The notes under the pieces were generated by a model that was given only the letters and a program-made list of their open reading frames with translations, had not been told where the DNA came from and ran no database searches. A DNA stretch of 64,000 bases from Halocynthiibacter namhaensis (lineage in GTDB: Bacteria; Pseudomonadota; Alphaproteobacteria; Rhodobacterales; Rhodobacteraceae): positions 1 to 64,000 of the forward strand of contig NZ_JWIF01000064.1 in the NCBI RefSeq assembly GCF_000812685.1, read 5' to 3'. Numbering within the stretch: the first letter of the stretch is position 1; every line of letters starts with the position of its first letter. This document shows, in pieces, positions 54,361 to 64,000 of this stretch. Made by a program: the position numbers and the translations under genes.

Positions 54361-55196
54361 ACGAATGTATTGTCTCAGGTCATTTCGGTGAATTGTTACA
54401 GGGACGCATGGGCGGATCTGGTCGCGTCGCGCTTATTTCTCTGCCTTGTTCCGCATTGAAGTTGAAGATGACCCATCGCGAAAGTGCAGATTTTTCGGTT
54501 CAATTTCATGATCCCATCGGAACCCGTGGGGATGGAATGTCCTATCACGTCGCTGAGCTTCTGCGCAATCTTGGGCAATCTGTTTGTGGCCAGTACAGTT
54601 TCACATCTGACATGCCGGCTGGGGGCGGGGCAGGGGTGTCCACGACCATTTTGGTTGCCATTTGCCGTCAGGCGGGGCTTTCGGACCCTCATGAAATCGC
54701 GCGTCACTGTCACCAGATCGAAGGGGCAACCGACCCGTTGATGTTTGATCATGCAGAACGGTTTTTGTGGGCCTCGCGGCAGGTCGAGAAATTGGAAGAA
54801 CTTCCCGCCTTGCCCGCCTTCACCGTGATAGGTGGGTTTGGCCCTGATCTGCGCCGGACGGATCCGCAGGTTTCAGATTTTCCGGATATAACGGATTTGT
54901 TGGCCCGTTGGCGACAGGCCGCGCTGGCCCAAGACTTGCCTGCATTGGGGGTTTTAACAAGCCTATCCGCGCAACGGGTTTTGACACAGCAAGGCCTATG
55001 GGACGACGATCGCATTCGCCAAGTGGCGCGTGACCTTGGCGCATTGGGGATTGTGGTTGCCCATACGGGGGCGGCACGTGGTTTGATCTTTGCACCGGGA
55101 ACGGTTCCGGCAAAGGCGCAAAATGCGTTTGAAGATGCTGGTTTTTCGTCTGTTGTGCAGTTCAATGCTGGTGGTCGGACATCTGAACATGATTAG
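54357..55196 (+). CDS. GHMP kinase, probable L-threonine kinase of cobalamin synthesis (PduX/BluE-like)
   Basis: A 279-residue GHMP-superfamily kinase. The ATP-binding motif is PAGGGAGVSTTIL near residue 85, and GHFGELLQG at the start is the PduX-like N-terminus. PduX makes L-threonine phosphate, the precursor of the aminopropanol linker. The next gene encodes CobD, which decarboxylates that product, so the assignment fits well. It overlaps the phosphatase gene by 4 bp and is separated from cobD by 119 bp. BluE of Rhodobacter is the likely counterpart, from general knowledge. Confidence 0.8.
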   Translation: MNECIVSGHFGELLQGRMGGSGRVALISLPCSALKLKMTHRESADFSVQFHDPIGTRGDGMSYHVAELLRNLGQSVCGQYSFTSDMPAGGGAGVSTTILVAICRQAGLSDPHEIARHCHQIEGATDPLMFDHAERFLWASRQVEKLEELPALPAFTVIGGFGPDLRRTDPQVSDFPDITDLLARWRQAALAQDLPALGVLTSLSAQRVLTQQGLWDDDRIRQVARDLGALGIVVAHTGAARGLIFAPGTVPAKAQNAFEDAGFSSVVQFNAGGRTSEHD

Positions 55197-55315
55197 AACG
55201 ATGATCTATCTTGCCAAAGGCTGCGCAGTTTTGGCATGTCGGGCTTGTGTATTGGCGGTGTTCCATGTTTGTGCAATTCATCGGGGCCGCAGATTTGCCC
55301 TGATTTGGGGGGAAT

Positions 55316-56311
55316 ATGATGGGGAAGATTATGACGCGTGATCACGGTGGCAATATCGACTGGGCCATTGATACTTATGGCGGTGATCCGGCAGACTGGA
55401 TCGATCTGTCCACGGGGATCAACCGCGAACCCTATCCGCTGCCGAACCTGTCAGCTGAGGCGTGGACTGCCCTGCCCACCAAGGCAGCTATGGCTGGTTT
55501 GAAAGCGGCTGCCGCGAAAGCCTACGGGACACAGGCGGATATTTTACCACTGGCGGGGGCGCAGGCCGCAATCCAAATGCTGCCGCGTTTGCGTGTTGGG
55601 AAAACCGCGAAAATTCTTTCACCAACCTATAATGAACACGGTATTTGCGCGCGTGCAGGTGGCTGGAACGTACAAGAGGTCGCGACTTTGGACGCGCTGA
55701 AAGGCGCGGATCTGGCGATTGTGGTGAACCCCAATAACCCGGATGGGCAGACGCATAACCCAGACGATATCCTTGCGCTTGCGGGGCATGTTGGCACGTT
55801 GGTGGTGGACGAAAGCTTTGGCGACCCAAGGCCCGATTTATCAATCGCGCCCTATGCGGGGACGATTGAAAACCTCTTTGTCTTGCGATCCTTTGGCAAA
55901 TTTTATGGTTTGGCGGGTGTTCGGTTGGGGTTCTTGCTGGGCCATCCGTCCGCACTTGCTCAAATCGCAGAATTGGCGGGGCCTTGGCCTGTTTCAGGCG
56001 TCGCGATTGAAACCGGAATTGCGGCCTTGCAAGATACTGAATGGGGACACCAAACAATCGCGCGGTTGCGTGAGGACACAGCGCGGATGGATCGTTTGGC
56101 GGATGCGTATGGTTGGAATTTGGTGGGCGGCTGCGAATTGTTTCGCCTTTATGACACCCCATCCGCAAAGTCTGCACAAGATCATCTGGCGAAATCGCAT
56201 ATTTGGTCGCGTATCTTTCCTTGGTCAGATGGGCTTATTCGTCTGGGGTTGCCAAGCCTGACGGAATGGTCGCGGGTTGAAACGGCATTGGGGGCTGACA
56301 ATGGAATTTGA
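55316..56311 (+). CDS. cobD: threonine-phosphate decarboxylase (class I aminotransferase fold)
   Basis: PLP enzyme of 331 residues that makes aminopropanol phosphate from threonine phosphate. Features: DHGGNIDWAIDTYGGDPADWIDLSTGINREPYP (the CobD/HisC-like N-terminus), the substrate-binding VNPNNPDGQ, and the PLP-lysine motif LRSFGKFYGLAGVRLGF. Several starts are possible. ATG at 55316 has GGGGGGA just upstream, and ATG at 55331 has GGGGAAG 3 nt upstream. The first is used. It overlaps bluB by 11 bp. CobC is the aerobic-pathway name. Confidence 0.9.
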   Translation: MMGKIMTRDHGGNIDWAIDTYGGDPADWIDLSTGINREPYPLPNLSAEAWTALPTKAAMAGLKAAAAKAYGTQADILPLAGAQAAIQMLPRLRVGKTAKILSPTYNEHGICARAGGWNVQEVATLDALKGADLAIVVNPNNPDGQTHNPDDILALAGHVGTLVVDESFGDPRPDLSIAPYAGTIENLFVLRSFGKFYGLAGVRLGFLLGHPSALAQIAELAGPWPVSGVAIETGIAALQDTEWGHQTIARLREDTARMDRLADAYGWNLVGGCELFRLYDTPSAKSAQDHLAKSHIWSRIFPWSDGLIRLGLPSLTEWSRVETALGADNGI

Positions 56312-56924
56312 TCAATCCGCGTCCCAAACTCTGCAAGATATTATGCGCTGGCGTCGTGATGTGCGCCACTTTCAACGTACCCCTTTGAATGACGCCGATC
56401 TTGAAGCTTTGCGCGCCTCGATCGACCTTGCTCCATCCGTCGGAAATGCGCGGCCATGGCGGATATTTCGGGTGCAATCTGCGGGTCTTCGCCAGCAAGT
56501 GCGTGATGAGTTTGAACGCTGTAATACGAATGCGGCCACCAGTTATGCGCTAAGTGAACGAAGCGCATACATGAAATTAAAGCTGCAAGGCTTGGATCAG
56601 GCGCCCGAACATTTTGCGGTGTTCACGGTCACGGACCCCGAAGAAGGACGACGCCTTGGTCGGCGCACGATGCCTGAAACCCTGCGCCAATCCACGGCCA
56701 TGGCCTTGCACTGCATGTGGTTGATGGCGCGGTCACGCAACATCGGCATGGGAATGGTGTCTATTCTTGATCCCAATCGCGTTGAGGTGATTTTTGACGT
56801 GCCAGAGGGTTGGGAATTTGCAGCTTATCTTTGCGTGGGATATCCCGAAACCAAAGACGACACACCCTTGTTACACCGTAGCGGCTGGCAGGGAAATTCA
56901 GAATCGCGTTGGACCGACGTTTAA
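56301..56924 (+). CDS. bluB: 5,6-dimethylbenzimidazole synthase
   Basis: A 207-residue nitroreductase-fold enzyme that breaks down FMNH2 with oxygen to form dimethylbenzimidazole, the B12 lower ligand, so it works aerobically. Family stretches: [28 protein letters not shown], and [17 protein letters not shown] at 56301 with GGGGGCTGA upstream is chosen over 56277. The stop codon TAA lies in the palindrome TTAA that also forms the stop of the convergent cobQ, so the two reading frames overlap by 4 bp. Confidence 0.94.
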   Translation: MEFDQSASQTLQDIMRWRRDVRHFQRTPLNDADLEALRASIDLAPSVGNARPWRIFRVQSAGLRQQVRDEFERCNTNAATSYALSERSAYMKLKLQGLDQAPEHFAVFTVTDPEEGRRLGRRTMPETLRQSTAMALHCMWLMARSRNIGMGMVSILDPNRVEVIFDVPEGWEFAAYLCVGYPETKDDTPLLHRSGWQGNSESRWTDV

Positions 56925-58369
56925 CGCGCAAGCCTAAGCAGGCCCGCGACATCCAAATGGGTTTCCATGTGATCCGCGAGGGCATCTAGGGTTTCATCAA
57001 CCATAGACCCATAAGCAAACGTGCTGGCCTGTGCGCCAAGCGCGTTCAGAAATGCCCCACGAAAATCATCAGCAGAAAATAACCCATGCAGATAGCTGCC
57101 CATGACCTGCCCATTCTCTGAGATCGCCCCTTCCGCTTGCCCGTCGATATGGGCAAAGGGGCGGATGCGATCTGGGCCTTCTGTGCGTCCAATGTGTATT
57201 TCGTACCCTTCAATCGGGGTGCCGGTTTGGCTGTGTTGCCCGGTGATGCGCGTAAGATGTTTGTCGGATGTCATGATCGTTTCAACATCTAGCAGACCAA
57301 GCCCCGGGGTTTCGCCCGCCGCGCCTTCGATCCCATCGGGGTCGCGAATGACTTTCCCAAGCATTTGATATCCGCCACAAATCCCCAGAACATGTCCACC
57401 GCGACGCACATGTGCCAGTAGATCAATATCCCAACCTTGTTGACGCAGAAATTCCAGGTCGCCACGGGTGGATTTGCTTCCTGGAATGATCACAAGATCG
57501 GTGTCGGCAGGCAGAACTTCCCCAGGTTTGAGCATCCTTAATGCGATGTTTTCATCCAAACCAAGGGGATCAAGATCATCAAAATTGGCAATCCGTGAAA
57601 GTCCAAGGCAGACTATTTTATAGCCACCACCGCGGGTTTCCGTTGGCAGATCCAACGCATCCTCGGCAGGCAGTTTTACGGCGTCTTTAAAGAACGGCAG
57701 CACACCAAAACCGGGCCAATTGGAACGCTCAGTGATCAGTTTGTATCCATCATCAAACAGGCTGACGTCGCCGCGAAATTTGTTGATGAGAAAGCCCGCG
57801 ATCATCGCGTTGTCTTCATCAGGCAGCACAAGTTGTGTGCCCAAAATCTGCGCAATAACGCCGCCCCGATCAATATCACCCGCCAAAATAACAGGGACAT
57901 CAGCGGCACAAGCGAAGCCCATATTGGCGATGTCATTGGCACGTAAATTGACCTCGGCTGGACTGCCCGCGCCCTCAACGATCACCAAATCATATTGAGA
58001 TTTTAAACGGTTAAAACTGTCGAGGACCGAAGCCATCAAGCTGGACTTTAACCTGGCATAATCACGCGCCCGCGTGGTGGTCAGGCGTTTGCCCTGCACC
58101 ACAACTTGCGCGCCAGTGTCTGTTTCCGGCTTTAGCAAGATGGGGTTCATATCGGTGTGGGGTTCAAGCCCGCAGGCCATGGCCTGTAAGGCCTGCGCGC
58201 GCCCAATTTCACCGCCGTCTGATGTGACGGCGGCGTTGTTTGACATGTTTTGCGGCTTAAAAGGGGCGACGGTCAGGCCACGCCGTTTGGCGGCGCGACA
58301 GAGCCCCGCGACCAACATTGATTTGCCGACATTGCTGCCCGCCCCTTGGATCATGACCGCTTTTGACAT
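56921..58369 (-). CDS. cobQ: cobyric acid synthase
   Basis: Amidates four side chains of adenosylcobyrinic acid a,c-diamide using glutamine and ATP. The 482-residue chain has an N-terminal dethiobiotin-synthetase-like domain ([32 protein letters not shown]) and a C-terminal class I glutamine amidotransferase-like domain with the cysteine in [11 protein letters not shown] and the histidine in GSYLHGLF. It is preceded at 2 bp by cobO on the same strand, so they form a small leftward unit. It is convergent with bluB. Confidence 0.95.
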   Translation of the reverse strand: MSKAVMIQGAGSNVGKSMLVAGLCRAAKRRGLTVAPFKPQNMSNNAAVTSDGGEIGRAQALQAMACGLEPHTDMNPILLKPETDTGAQVVVQGKRLTTTRARDYARLKSSLMASVLDSFNRLKSQYDLVIVEGAGSPAEVNLRANDIANMGFACAADVPVILAGDIDRGGVIAQILGTQLVLPDEDNAMIAGFLINKFRGDVSLFDDGYKLITERSNWPGFGVLPFFKDAVKLPAEDALDLPTETRGGGYKIVCLGLSRIANFDDLDPLGLDENIALRMLKPGEVLPADTDLVIIPGSKSTRGDLEFLRQQGWDIDLLAHVRRGGHVLGICGGYQMLGKVIRDPDGIEGAAGETPGLGLLDVETIMTSDKHLTRITGQHSQTGTPIEGYEIHIGRTEGPDRIRPFAHIDGQAEGAISENGQVMGSYLHGLFSADDFRGAFLNALGAQASTFAYGSMVDETLDALADHMETHLDVAGLLRLAR

Positions 58370-58371
58370 GC

Positions 58372-58992
58372 TTAAAATTCAACCCCTTCTTGGGCTTTAA
58401 TACCATCACGGAATGGGTGTTTGATCATGGCCATCTCGGTCACCAGATCGGCGATTTCGATCAACTCATCCTTGGCGTTGCGCCCAGTCAGAACCACATG
58501 GGTCATCGCAGGTTTTTCATCGCGCAAAAACGCCACAACTTCGTTGATATCGATGTAATCATAGCGGATCGCGATGTTGATTTCATCCAACAGAACCATG
58601 CGAATCTCAGGATCTCGAATCAATTCCTTGGCTTTCTCCCAACCCTTTTGGGCCGCAGCAATGTCACGCGACTTGTCTTGGGTTTCCCAAGTGAAGCCTT
58701 CACCCATGGCGTAAAACTGGCACTGCTCAGAGAAATTTTCTTCGATCAACTTACGTTCGCCCGTCATCCAGGCGCCTTTGATGAATTGCACAACTGCGCT
58801 GGGCATATCATGGGCAATACAGCGTAAAATCATGCCAAAACCAGACGAACTTTTGCCTTTTCCCTTGCCCGTATGGACAATGATCAAGCCTTTTTCGCCG
58901 TCTTTGGTTTCCATGATTTTATCACGCGCTTTCTTCTTCTTTACCATCTTGGCGGCGTGACGTTCTTCGTCGGTTTTAGGCGTGTTTTCCAT
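58372..58992 (-). CDS. cobO: cob(I)yrinic acid a,c-diamide adenosyltransferase
   Basis: CobA/CobO/BtuR-type enzyme of 206 residues that adds the adenosyl group to the corrinoid. The P-loop [15 protein letters not shown] near residue 37 is diagnostic, with [30 protein letters not shown] and [21 protein letters not shown] in order. A charged, Lys-rich N-terminal extension precedes the fold. It starts the leftward cobO-cobQ pair and is divergent from the DUF1636-cobW-cobN unit. The intergenic riboswitch is on the other strand. Confidence 0.95.
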   Translation of the reverse strand: MENTPKTDEERHAAKMVKKKKARDKIMETKDGEKGLIIVHTGKGKGKSSSGFGMILRCIAHDMPSAVVQFIKGAWMTGERKLIEENFSEQCQFYAMGEGFTWETQDKSRDIAAAQKGWEKAKELIRDPEIRMVLLDEINIAIRYDYIDINEVVAFLRDEKPAMTHVVLTGRNAKDELIEIADLVTEMAMIKHPFRDGIKAQEGVEF

Positions 58993-59040
58993 GGAAGTAT
59001 CCGATGCTTGACAAGTGTTGTTATTGCGTACATTGGGGAG

Positions 59041-59236
59041 ATGTTGGTTCCTGTCAAGTGACAGGTGAAAAGGGAATGTTGTGTTTTATTCGCCTGTCGG
59101 GTGAAGCAACGACAGCCGCCCCCGCGACCGTGAACAAAGAGGTTTGCATCATGCCACTGGCGAAAGCTGGGAAGGCCGCAAACCATGAGGCAGCCCTCAC
59201 TTTGCAAGCCGGGAGACCTGCCAGCACCAGAAGCAA
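59041..59236 (+). ncRNA. cobalamin riboswitch
   Basis: The region between cobO and the DUF1636 gene holds the conserved cobalamin-riboswitch core on the plus strand: AAAAGGGAA (59070s), GCCACTG (59153-59159), GCGAAAGCTGGGAAGGC directly after it, and AGCCGGGAGACCTGCC (59207-59222). It sits in the leader about 110 nt before the DUF1636 start, so it would repress DUF1636-cobW-cobN when adenosylcobalamin is abundant. The limits are approximate. The rest of the 350-bp gap shows no gene. Confidence 0.9.
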
Positions 59237-59342
59237 CGGGCGTACGGGGTGTTCGCAAGCGGCTTGGGGTGGCACTTGATTCCATGTGTATTTCCCTGAT
59301 CGCCACTGTTCCCCCCAATTGCCCCTGAAGAGGGATTGAAAT

Positions 59343-59702
59343 ATGGTTGGAACGACTCTTACTGTCTGTACAACATGCCGCCATGCGGACGCGCCTGAGG
59401 GTGAAATTCGCCCTGGCGAAGCACTGTTTGATGCGATCATGGCAGGTGATATTCCCGAAGGTGTCACGGTGAAGGGTGTTAAATGCCTGTCCGCCTGTTC
59501 CAACAGCTGCACGGTCGCTGTGACGGGTGGCCCCACTCGCTGGAGCTACGTTTACGGCAACCTTGATCCCGTTGAACATCTCGATGCCATTCTTGATGGT
59601 GTCGGTCGTTATGCTCGCACTGATGATGGCATCGTGCCTTGGCGCGAGCGCCCCGAAATTTTCAAACGCCAGTCTATCGCGCGTATCCCCCCGCAGGAGT
59701 AA
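59343..59702 (+). CDS. DUF1636 metal-binding protein (CobW-associated)
   Basis: A 119-residue protein of the DUF1636 family, regularly found beside cobW and cobN. Cysteines are arranged as CTTC near residue 9 and KCLSACSNSC near residues 47-57, like a thin ferredoxin or metal site. It may bind cobalt or an Fe-S cluster in cobalt supply, which is inferred. It is the first gene after the cobalamin riboswitch, 6 bp before cobW. Confidence 0.85.
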   Translation: MVGTTLTVCTTCRHADAPEGEIRPGEALFDAIMAGDIPEGVTVKGVKCLSACSNSCTVAVTGGPTRWSYVYGNLDPVEHLDAILDGVGRYARTDDGIVPWRERPEIFKRQSIARIPPQE

Positions 59703-59708
59703 ACCCAG

Positions 59709-60743
59709 ATGCAAGATATCAATAAGATCCCCGTCACCGTAATCACCGGCTTTTTGGGCGCGGGTAAAACCACATTGATCACCCATCTTTTGAAGAACCC
59801 GCAGGGCAAGCGTCTTGCGGTTTTGGTCAATGAATTTGGCACCGCCGGTGTCGATGGTGACATCTTGAAAACCTGTGCTGATGAAAACTGCCCGGCGGAA
59901 AACATCGTTGAATTGGCCAATGGTTGTATCTGTTGCACCGTGGCGGATGATTTCATTCCGACCATCGAACAATTGATGAATATGCCTGAAAAACCAGAAC
60001 ATATCTTGATCGAAACCTCTGGTCTTGCCCTGCCAAAACCCCTTTTGAAGGCGTTTGATTGGCCTGCGATCCGTTCCAAAATCACCGTGGATGGTGTGAT
60101 CGCTTTGGCTGACGCCGAAGCTGTTGCTGCTGGCCGTTTCGCCAGTGACGTGGCCGCCGTGGATGCGCAACGCGAAGCGGATGACAGTTTGGATCACGAA
60201 ACACCGCTTTCTGAGGTGTTTGAGGATCAAATCTCATGTGCTGATATCGTGCTTTTGTCAAAAGCCGATCTGGCAGGGGCGGAAGGCCTTGCAAAGGCTG
60301 AAGCCATCGTGAACGCGCATACGCCGCGCAAACTGCCGATCATTGCGATGACCGAAGGTGTGATTGATCCACGCGTGTTGTTGGGTCTTGATGCCAAGGC
60401 CGAAGACGATCTGGATCAGCGCCCGTCACATCACGATGGGCACGACGATCACGAACATGATGATTTTGAAAGCATCGTGGTGACCTTGCCAGAAATCACA
60501 GATCCCAAAGCGCTTGAGGCCGCGATCGTGCGTCTGGCACGCGAACAGAATATCCTTCGCGTGAAAGGTTATATTGCGGTACAAGACAAGCCAATGCGCC
60601 TGTTGGTGCAGGCGGTTGGCGAACGTGTGCGCAGCCAGTTTGATCAGCCTTGGGGCGCGCAGCCACGTGTGTCTGAATTGGTCGTAATCGCCGAACATGA
60701 CCACGTGAACGAAGCTGCCATTCGCGCTGTGTTGGAAGGTTAA
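59709..60743 (+). CDS. cobW: CobW GTPase metallochaperone
   Basis: G3E-family GTPase of 344 residues that is thought to deliver cobalt to the chelatase. The P-loop GFLGAGKTT, the metal-binding GCICCTV motif (residues about 75-80), a His/Asp-rich loop (SHHDGHDDHEHDD, near residue 240), and the C-terminal CobW_C domain are all visible. It lies between the DUF1636 gene and cobN, both within 6 bp, and is under the riboswitch. Confidence 0.95.
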   Translation: MQDINKIPVTVITGFLGAGKTTLITHLLKNPQGKRLAVLVNEFGTAGVDGDILKTCADENCPAENIVELANGCICCTVADDFIPTIEQLMNMPEKPEHILIETSGLALPKPLLKAFDWPAIRSKITVDGVIALADAEAVAAGRFASDVAAVDAQREADDSLDHETPLSEVFEDQISCADIVLLSKADLAGAEGLAKAEAIVNAHTPRKLPIIAMTEGVIDPRVLLGLDAKAEDDLDQRPSHHDGHDDHEHDDFESIVVTLPEITDPKALEAAIVRLAREQNILRVKGYIAVQDKPMRLLVQAVGERVRSQFDQPWGAQPRVSELVVIAEHDHVNEAAIRAVLEG

Positions 60744-60749
60744 TCCACA

Positions 60750-63700
60750 ATGCATGTCGTCTTTCGCGAAAGCCATGGGCTTGAGGAAACAGAAACACCG
60801 ATGGATCTGGGGCAAACGCCTGCGGATCTTGTGGTGTTGTCTTTTTCTGACAGTGACCTTGGGGCTTTTGCGGCGGGCTGGCAGCGTGGCAAAGCAAATC
60901 TCCCTCAGGTGCGACTGGCCAATATTGTCGCCCTGAAACATCCGCTTTCGGTGGATACATATGTTGAACAAACCCTGACCGGGGTGAAAGGCATTTTGAT
61001 CCGTTTGATTGGGGGCGAAAGCTATTGGTCTTACGGGTTGATGCAGATCCAAGACCACGCCCGGCGCAATGGTATTGCGCTAGCGATCCTGCCCGCAGAT
61101 GGTCGGGCAGATGCGCGTTTGGATGAGCTTTCCACGCTTCCCGTGTCCACATTGCGTCGCTTGCAGCAGTTGTGTGACGCAGGCGGTGCCGTCGCCGCAC
61201 AGGCCGCTTTGGCGCAACTTGCCTTGGCGGCGGGTCTATATGCCGGGCCTGTTCCTGGCTCAAAAATCATGCCGGAATTTGGTTTTTATCACCCGGATCA
61301 CGGCGTGGTCACGGCACCTGAAGCAACCGACCGCCCCTTGGTTTTGGTCAGTTTCTATCGCTCCTACCTGACCTCAGCCGATACCAATCCCGTTGATGCG
61401 TTGATCGCAGGGCTTGAAGCCCGTGGTTATCACGCTGTGGGCGTTTTTGCGTCCAGTTTGAAAGCGCCCGAGGCGTCAAACTGGATCAAATCACAACTTC
61501 AGACCATAAAGCCCGCCGCTATTATCAACGCCACCGCCTTTTCGGCAAAGGGCGCAGATGGGGCCGCGTCCCCCTTAAACGCCACGGATTGCCCTGTCTT
61601 CCAGGTCGGCCTGTCCACCGCGCGTAAGTCCGAATGGGGGGGCGCCCATCGCGGTCTATCCCCTGCGGATCTTGCCATGCATGTGGTCTTGCCAGAGGTC
61701 GATGGCCGCATTTTTCTAGGTGTCATTAGCTTCAAATCCCCCGGTCCACGCGATGAAGACCTGCAATATTCGCGCTTTATCCACCGGGCTGACCCTTGCC
61801 TGATCACCCAAGCCCTTGATCGTGTGTCGGGTTGGTTGACGGTGCAAGATCAGACGATCCCTAAACGTTGTGCCTTGATCCTGTCGACCTATCCCGGCAA
61901 AGACTATCAAATTGCCCATGCGGTTGGGCTTGACGCCATCGCTTCCGCGAACAATATCTTGAAACAATTACAACAAGATGGGCAAGACACGGCCCCAATC
62001 ACGGATTTTGGAAAACGACTTGGCAGTGAACGCGTCACGTGGTCATTGGACGCTTACAAGACGGCGTTGGCAGGGCTGCCACAACAGATGCAAGATGATC
62101 TGCAAGAAGTTTGGGGCGCGCCAGACGCTGACCCGCTGTTTCAAAACGATGCGTTCCAATTCCCTGCCATTCGCACCGGGCAGATCCTTGTCGCGCTGCA
62201 GCCCGAACGCGGGCAATCTGACACGCGGGTCGATGATTATCACGACATGACCCGCACGCCGCGCCATAGCTATGTTGCGTTTTATCTTTGGCTTCAAACC
62301 CAGATCGAGGCGCTTGTTCACATCGGCGCACATGGCACATTGGAATGGCTGCCGGGCAAAGCCGTGGCTTTATCCAATGAATGTTGGCCTCAGATTTTGA
62401 CGGGCAATCTGCCAGTGATCTATCCGTTTATCGTCAATGATCCGGGCGAAGCGGCGCAGGCCAAACGCCGCATTGGCGCTGTGACCCTTGGGCACTTACC
62501 GCCGCCTTTGGTGACATCAGAAACGCCAGATAACCTAACTCGGCTTGAAGGGTTGTTGGATGAATATTCAACAGCTGACGGGCTTGATCCTGCACGCCGT
62601 GATCGGTTGATCGATGACATTCAACAGGAAGCGCAAAGCAACGGCCTTGCGGCAGACCTTGGCTTGGGCAGTGACTGTTCCGCAGCCGAAGCCTTAACGC
62701 GGATTGACGCATTTGTTTGTGATATCAAAGAAAGCCAATATGGCGATGGGTTGCATATTTTCGGCACAGGTGATTGCGGTGAGGCCGAAAAAAACGGTCT
62801 GCGTCAAGCGCTTGCTGGAAAGTTTGTTGCGGCTGGTCCATCCGGTTCGCCCTTCCGTGGTCGTGAAGATGTTCTGCCCACCGGGCGCAACCTGTTCACA
62901 ACCGATCCCCGCGCGGTTCCATCCCGTTCAGCCCATGCCCAAGGCGTGAAATTGGCCGAAGAATTACTGCGACGCCACCTGCAAGATCACGGTGATTGGC
63001 CGAAGTCCCTGGTGATTGATCTATGGGGATCCGCGACCATGCGCACGGCGGGCGAAGAACTGGCCATGGCGATGCATCTGGCGGGGCTTGCCCCCAAATG
63101 GGATGAAAACAGCGAACGCGTTGGCGGCTATGACATCTTGCCCTTGGCGCTGTTGGGCCGCCCCCGCATTGACGTGACCCTGCGTGTCTCGGGCCTTTTT
63201 CGCGATGTGTTCCCGGGCTTGGCCCAACTGTTTGAAACAGCTGCGCAGGCCTTGGGAGACCGTGACGAAGACCCCGCGAACAATCCTTACCTTGCCAAAG
63301 GCACGCGGGTTTTCGGCCCGCGCCCTGGGCAATATGGGTTGAACATGGGCGCGAACCTTGATGACTTCACCGAAGAGGCACGCCAAGCGGCGGGTGAAGC
63401 ATGGCTAGAAGCGTCATCTTATCCGGTCACCGCCAATGGGGATGCGTCGCCCGAACGCGGCGCAATTGAGGCACGGGTTTTGGCGGCCGATGGTTTTGTG
63501 CATTTGCAAGATATGCCTGAAACCGATGTGTTGCTGGCGTCAGATTACGCCGCCCATGAGGCGGGTTTTGCGGCGGCTGTGAAGGCGCTTGGCGGTCAGG
63601 CCCCGGCCTTGTACCACCTTGATGCAACCCGCCCCGATCAGCCCAAAGCACGGCTTTTGTCGGAAGAAATTGCCCGCGTTGTACGGGGACGTGCAGCCAA

Positions 63701-63992
63701 CGCGGATTGGGCCAATGGCATGATGCGCCACGGGTTTCGGGGTGCGGCGGAAATCACCGCGACCTTGGATCATTTGGCTGCCTTTTCGCACCTGGCGTCG
63801 GTCGTGCCCGCGCATTTGTTTGATCTGTATTTTGATGCAACTTTGGGCCGTGATGATCTTGTGGACTTTATGCAAGAGGCCAACCCACAAGCGCTTGCAG
63901 CCTTGCAAGATCGGTTCCGAGAACTGGCAGATGCAGGGCTTTGGGTCACGCGGCGCAACTCGATCTCGGCGCAATTGGATGATCTCACATGA
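60750..63992 (+). CDS. cobN: cobaltochelatase subunit CobN
   Basis: Large catalytic subunit of the aerobic ATP-dependent cobaltochelatase, which inserts cobalt into hydrogenobyrinic a,c-diamide together with CobS and CobT chelatase subunits (not in this window). The chain of 1080 residues is at the short end for the family. Typical stretches include the DYHDMTRTPRHSYVAFYLWLQ region, HIGAHGTLEWLPGK, and the C-terminal GMMRHGFRGAAEI. The gene follows cobW by 6 bp. It is complete: the TGA at 63990 overlaps the ATG of the next gene. Confidence 0.94.
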   Translation: MHVVFRESHGLEETETPMDLGQTPADLVVLSFSDSDLGAFAAGWQRGKANLPQVRLANIVALKHPLSVDTYVEQTLTGVKGILIRLIGGESYWSYGLMQIQDHARRNGIALAILPADGRADARLDELSTLPVSTLRRLQQLCDAGGAVAAQAALAQLALAAGLYAGPVPGSKIMPEFGFYHPDHGVVTAPEATDRPLVLVSFYRSYLTSADTNPVDALIAGLEARGYHAVGVFASSLKAPEASNWIKSQLQTIKPAAIINATAFSAKGADGAASPLNATDCPVFQVGLSTARKSEWGGAHRGLSPADLAMHVVLPEVDGRIFLGVISFKSPGPRDEDLQYSRFIHRADPCLITQALDRVSGWLTVQDQTIPKRCALILSTYPGKDYQIAHAVGLDAIASANNILKQLQQDGQDTAPITDFGKRLGSERVTWSLDAYKTALAGLPQQMQDDLQEVWGAPDADPLFQNDAFQFPAIRTGQILVALQPERGQSDTRVDDYHDMTRTPRHSYVAFYLWLQTQIEALVHIGAHGTLEWLPGKAVALSNECWPQILTGNLPVIYPFIVNDPGEAAQAKRRIGAVTLGHLPPPLVTSETPDNLTRLEGLLDEYSTADGLDPARRDRLIDDIQQEAQSNGLAADLGLGSDCSAAEALTRIDAFVCDIKESQYGDGLHIFGTGDCGEAEKNGLRQALAGKFVAAGPSGSPFRGREDVLPTGRNLFTTDPRAVPSRSAHAQGVKLAEELLRRHLQDHGDWPKSLVIDLWGSATMRTAGEELAMAMHLAGLAPKWDENSERVGGYDILPLALLGRPRIDVTLRVSGLFRDVFPGLAQLFETAAQALGDRDEDPANNPYLAKGTRVFGPRPGQYGLNMGANLDDFTEEARQAAGEAWLEASSYPVTANGDASPERGAIEARVLAADGFVHLQDMPETDVLLASDYAAHEAGFAAAVKALGGQAPALYHLDATRPDQPKARLLSEEIARVVRGRAANADWANGMMRHGFRGAAEITATLDHLAAFSHLASVVPAHLFDLYFDATLGRDDLVDFMQEANPQALAALQDRFRELADAGLWVTRRNSISAQLDDLT

Positions 63993-64000
63993 GCGATTTT
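63989..64000 (+). CDS. start of the next gene (cut by the window edge)
   Basis: An ATGA overlap with the cobN stop is followed by codons for Ser, Asp and Phe. Only four codons are visible. Coupling to cobN suggests another cobalamin gene, but identity cannot be told. Confidence 0.3.

Noticed and set aside
58941-60230. Long minus-strand open frame of 429 codons over the riboswitch, DUF1636 and cobW
   Set aside because: Its translation has no family features and covers well-supported genes on the other strand. It is a shadow frame.

Overview
The window reads as chromosomal DNA of an alphaproteobacterium of the Rhodobacterales (Roseobacter) type. This is an inference from gene content and arrangement: an XdhABC/BMP purine system, a split hisS-hisZ-hisG set, a B12-dependent class II ribonucleotide reductase, aerobic-type cobalamin genes with a CobW-DUF1636-CobN unit, and GcvT-type flavin demethylases beside an MttB-like protein. 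GC content is moderate, most genes sit in tight operons with 4-11 bp overlaps, and no complete insertion sequence, prophage or CRISPR array is visible.

Layout. 1-10 kb: two copies, in inverted orientation, of a small exported protein with a shared long leader. Between them lie a SufA/SufT pair, two paralogous XRE regulators that each face a small orphan gene across an AT-rich promoter, tgt, lon (with a heat-shock-like promoter), an HU-type protein and a tRNA-Val. 10-22 kb: a BMP-type nucleoside/purine binding protein, an outer membrane barrel, a membrane protein and an ion channel, then the operon xdhA-xdhB-xdhC-ATPase-permease-permease on the minus strand. xdhB carries a frameshift. 22-34 kb: dnaE, a lipoprotein, slyX, phhA with a divergent Lrp-type regulator, hisS-hisZ-hisG, a DUF1489 gene and nrdJ. 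34.4-36.7 kb: an accessory patch with a AAA+ ATPase, a second truncated copy of its P-loop region, and the last codons of an IS30-type transposase fused to that copy.

36.7-51 kb: a minus-strand catabolic cluster with a divergent LysR gene. It encodes an MttB-family methyltransferase, one continuous ORF joining an aldehyde dehydrogenase to a class III aminotransferase, two GcvT-type FAD demethylases, a TPP enzyme and a TcuA/TcuB-like pair. The order suggests stepwise demethylation of a quaternary amine, transamination of the freed amine to a semialdehyde and its oxidation. The substrate is not known. An omega-amino acid betaine (beta-alanine betaine or gamma-butyrobetaine type) fits the enzyme set.

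51.4-64 kb: cobalamin synthesis. cobS-cobT-cobU run leftward; a histidine phosphatase, a threonine-kinase-like GHMP kinase, cobD and bluB run rightward; cobQ and cobO run leftward. A cobalamin riboswitch then precedes DUF1636-cobW-cobN. B12 made here could serve NrdJ and possibly the MttB-like step.

The observations most worth following are the demethylation cluster with its dehydrogenase-aminotransferase fusion, the frameshifted xdhB, the two rearranged AAA+ loci, and the paired regulator/orphan modules with their own operator-like repeats.
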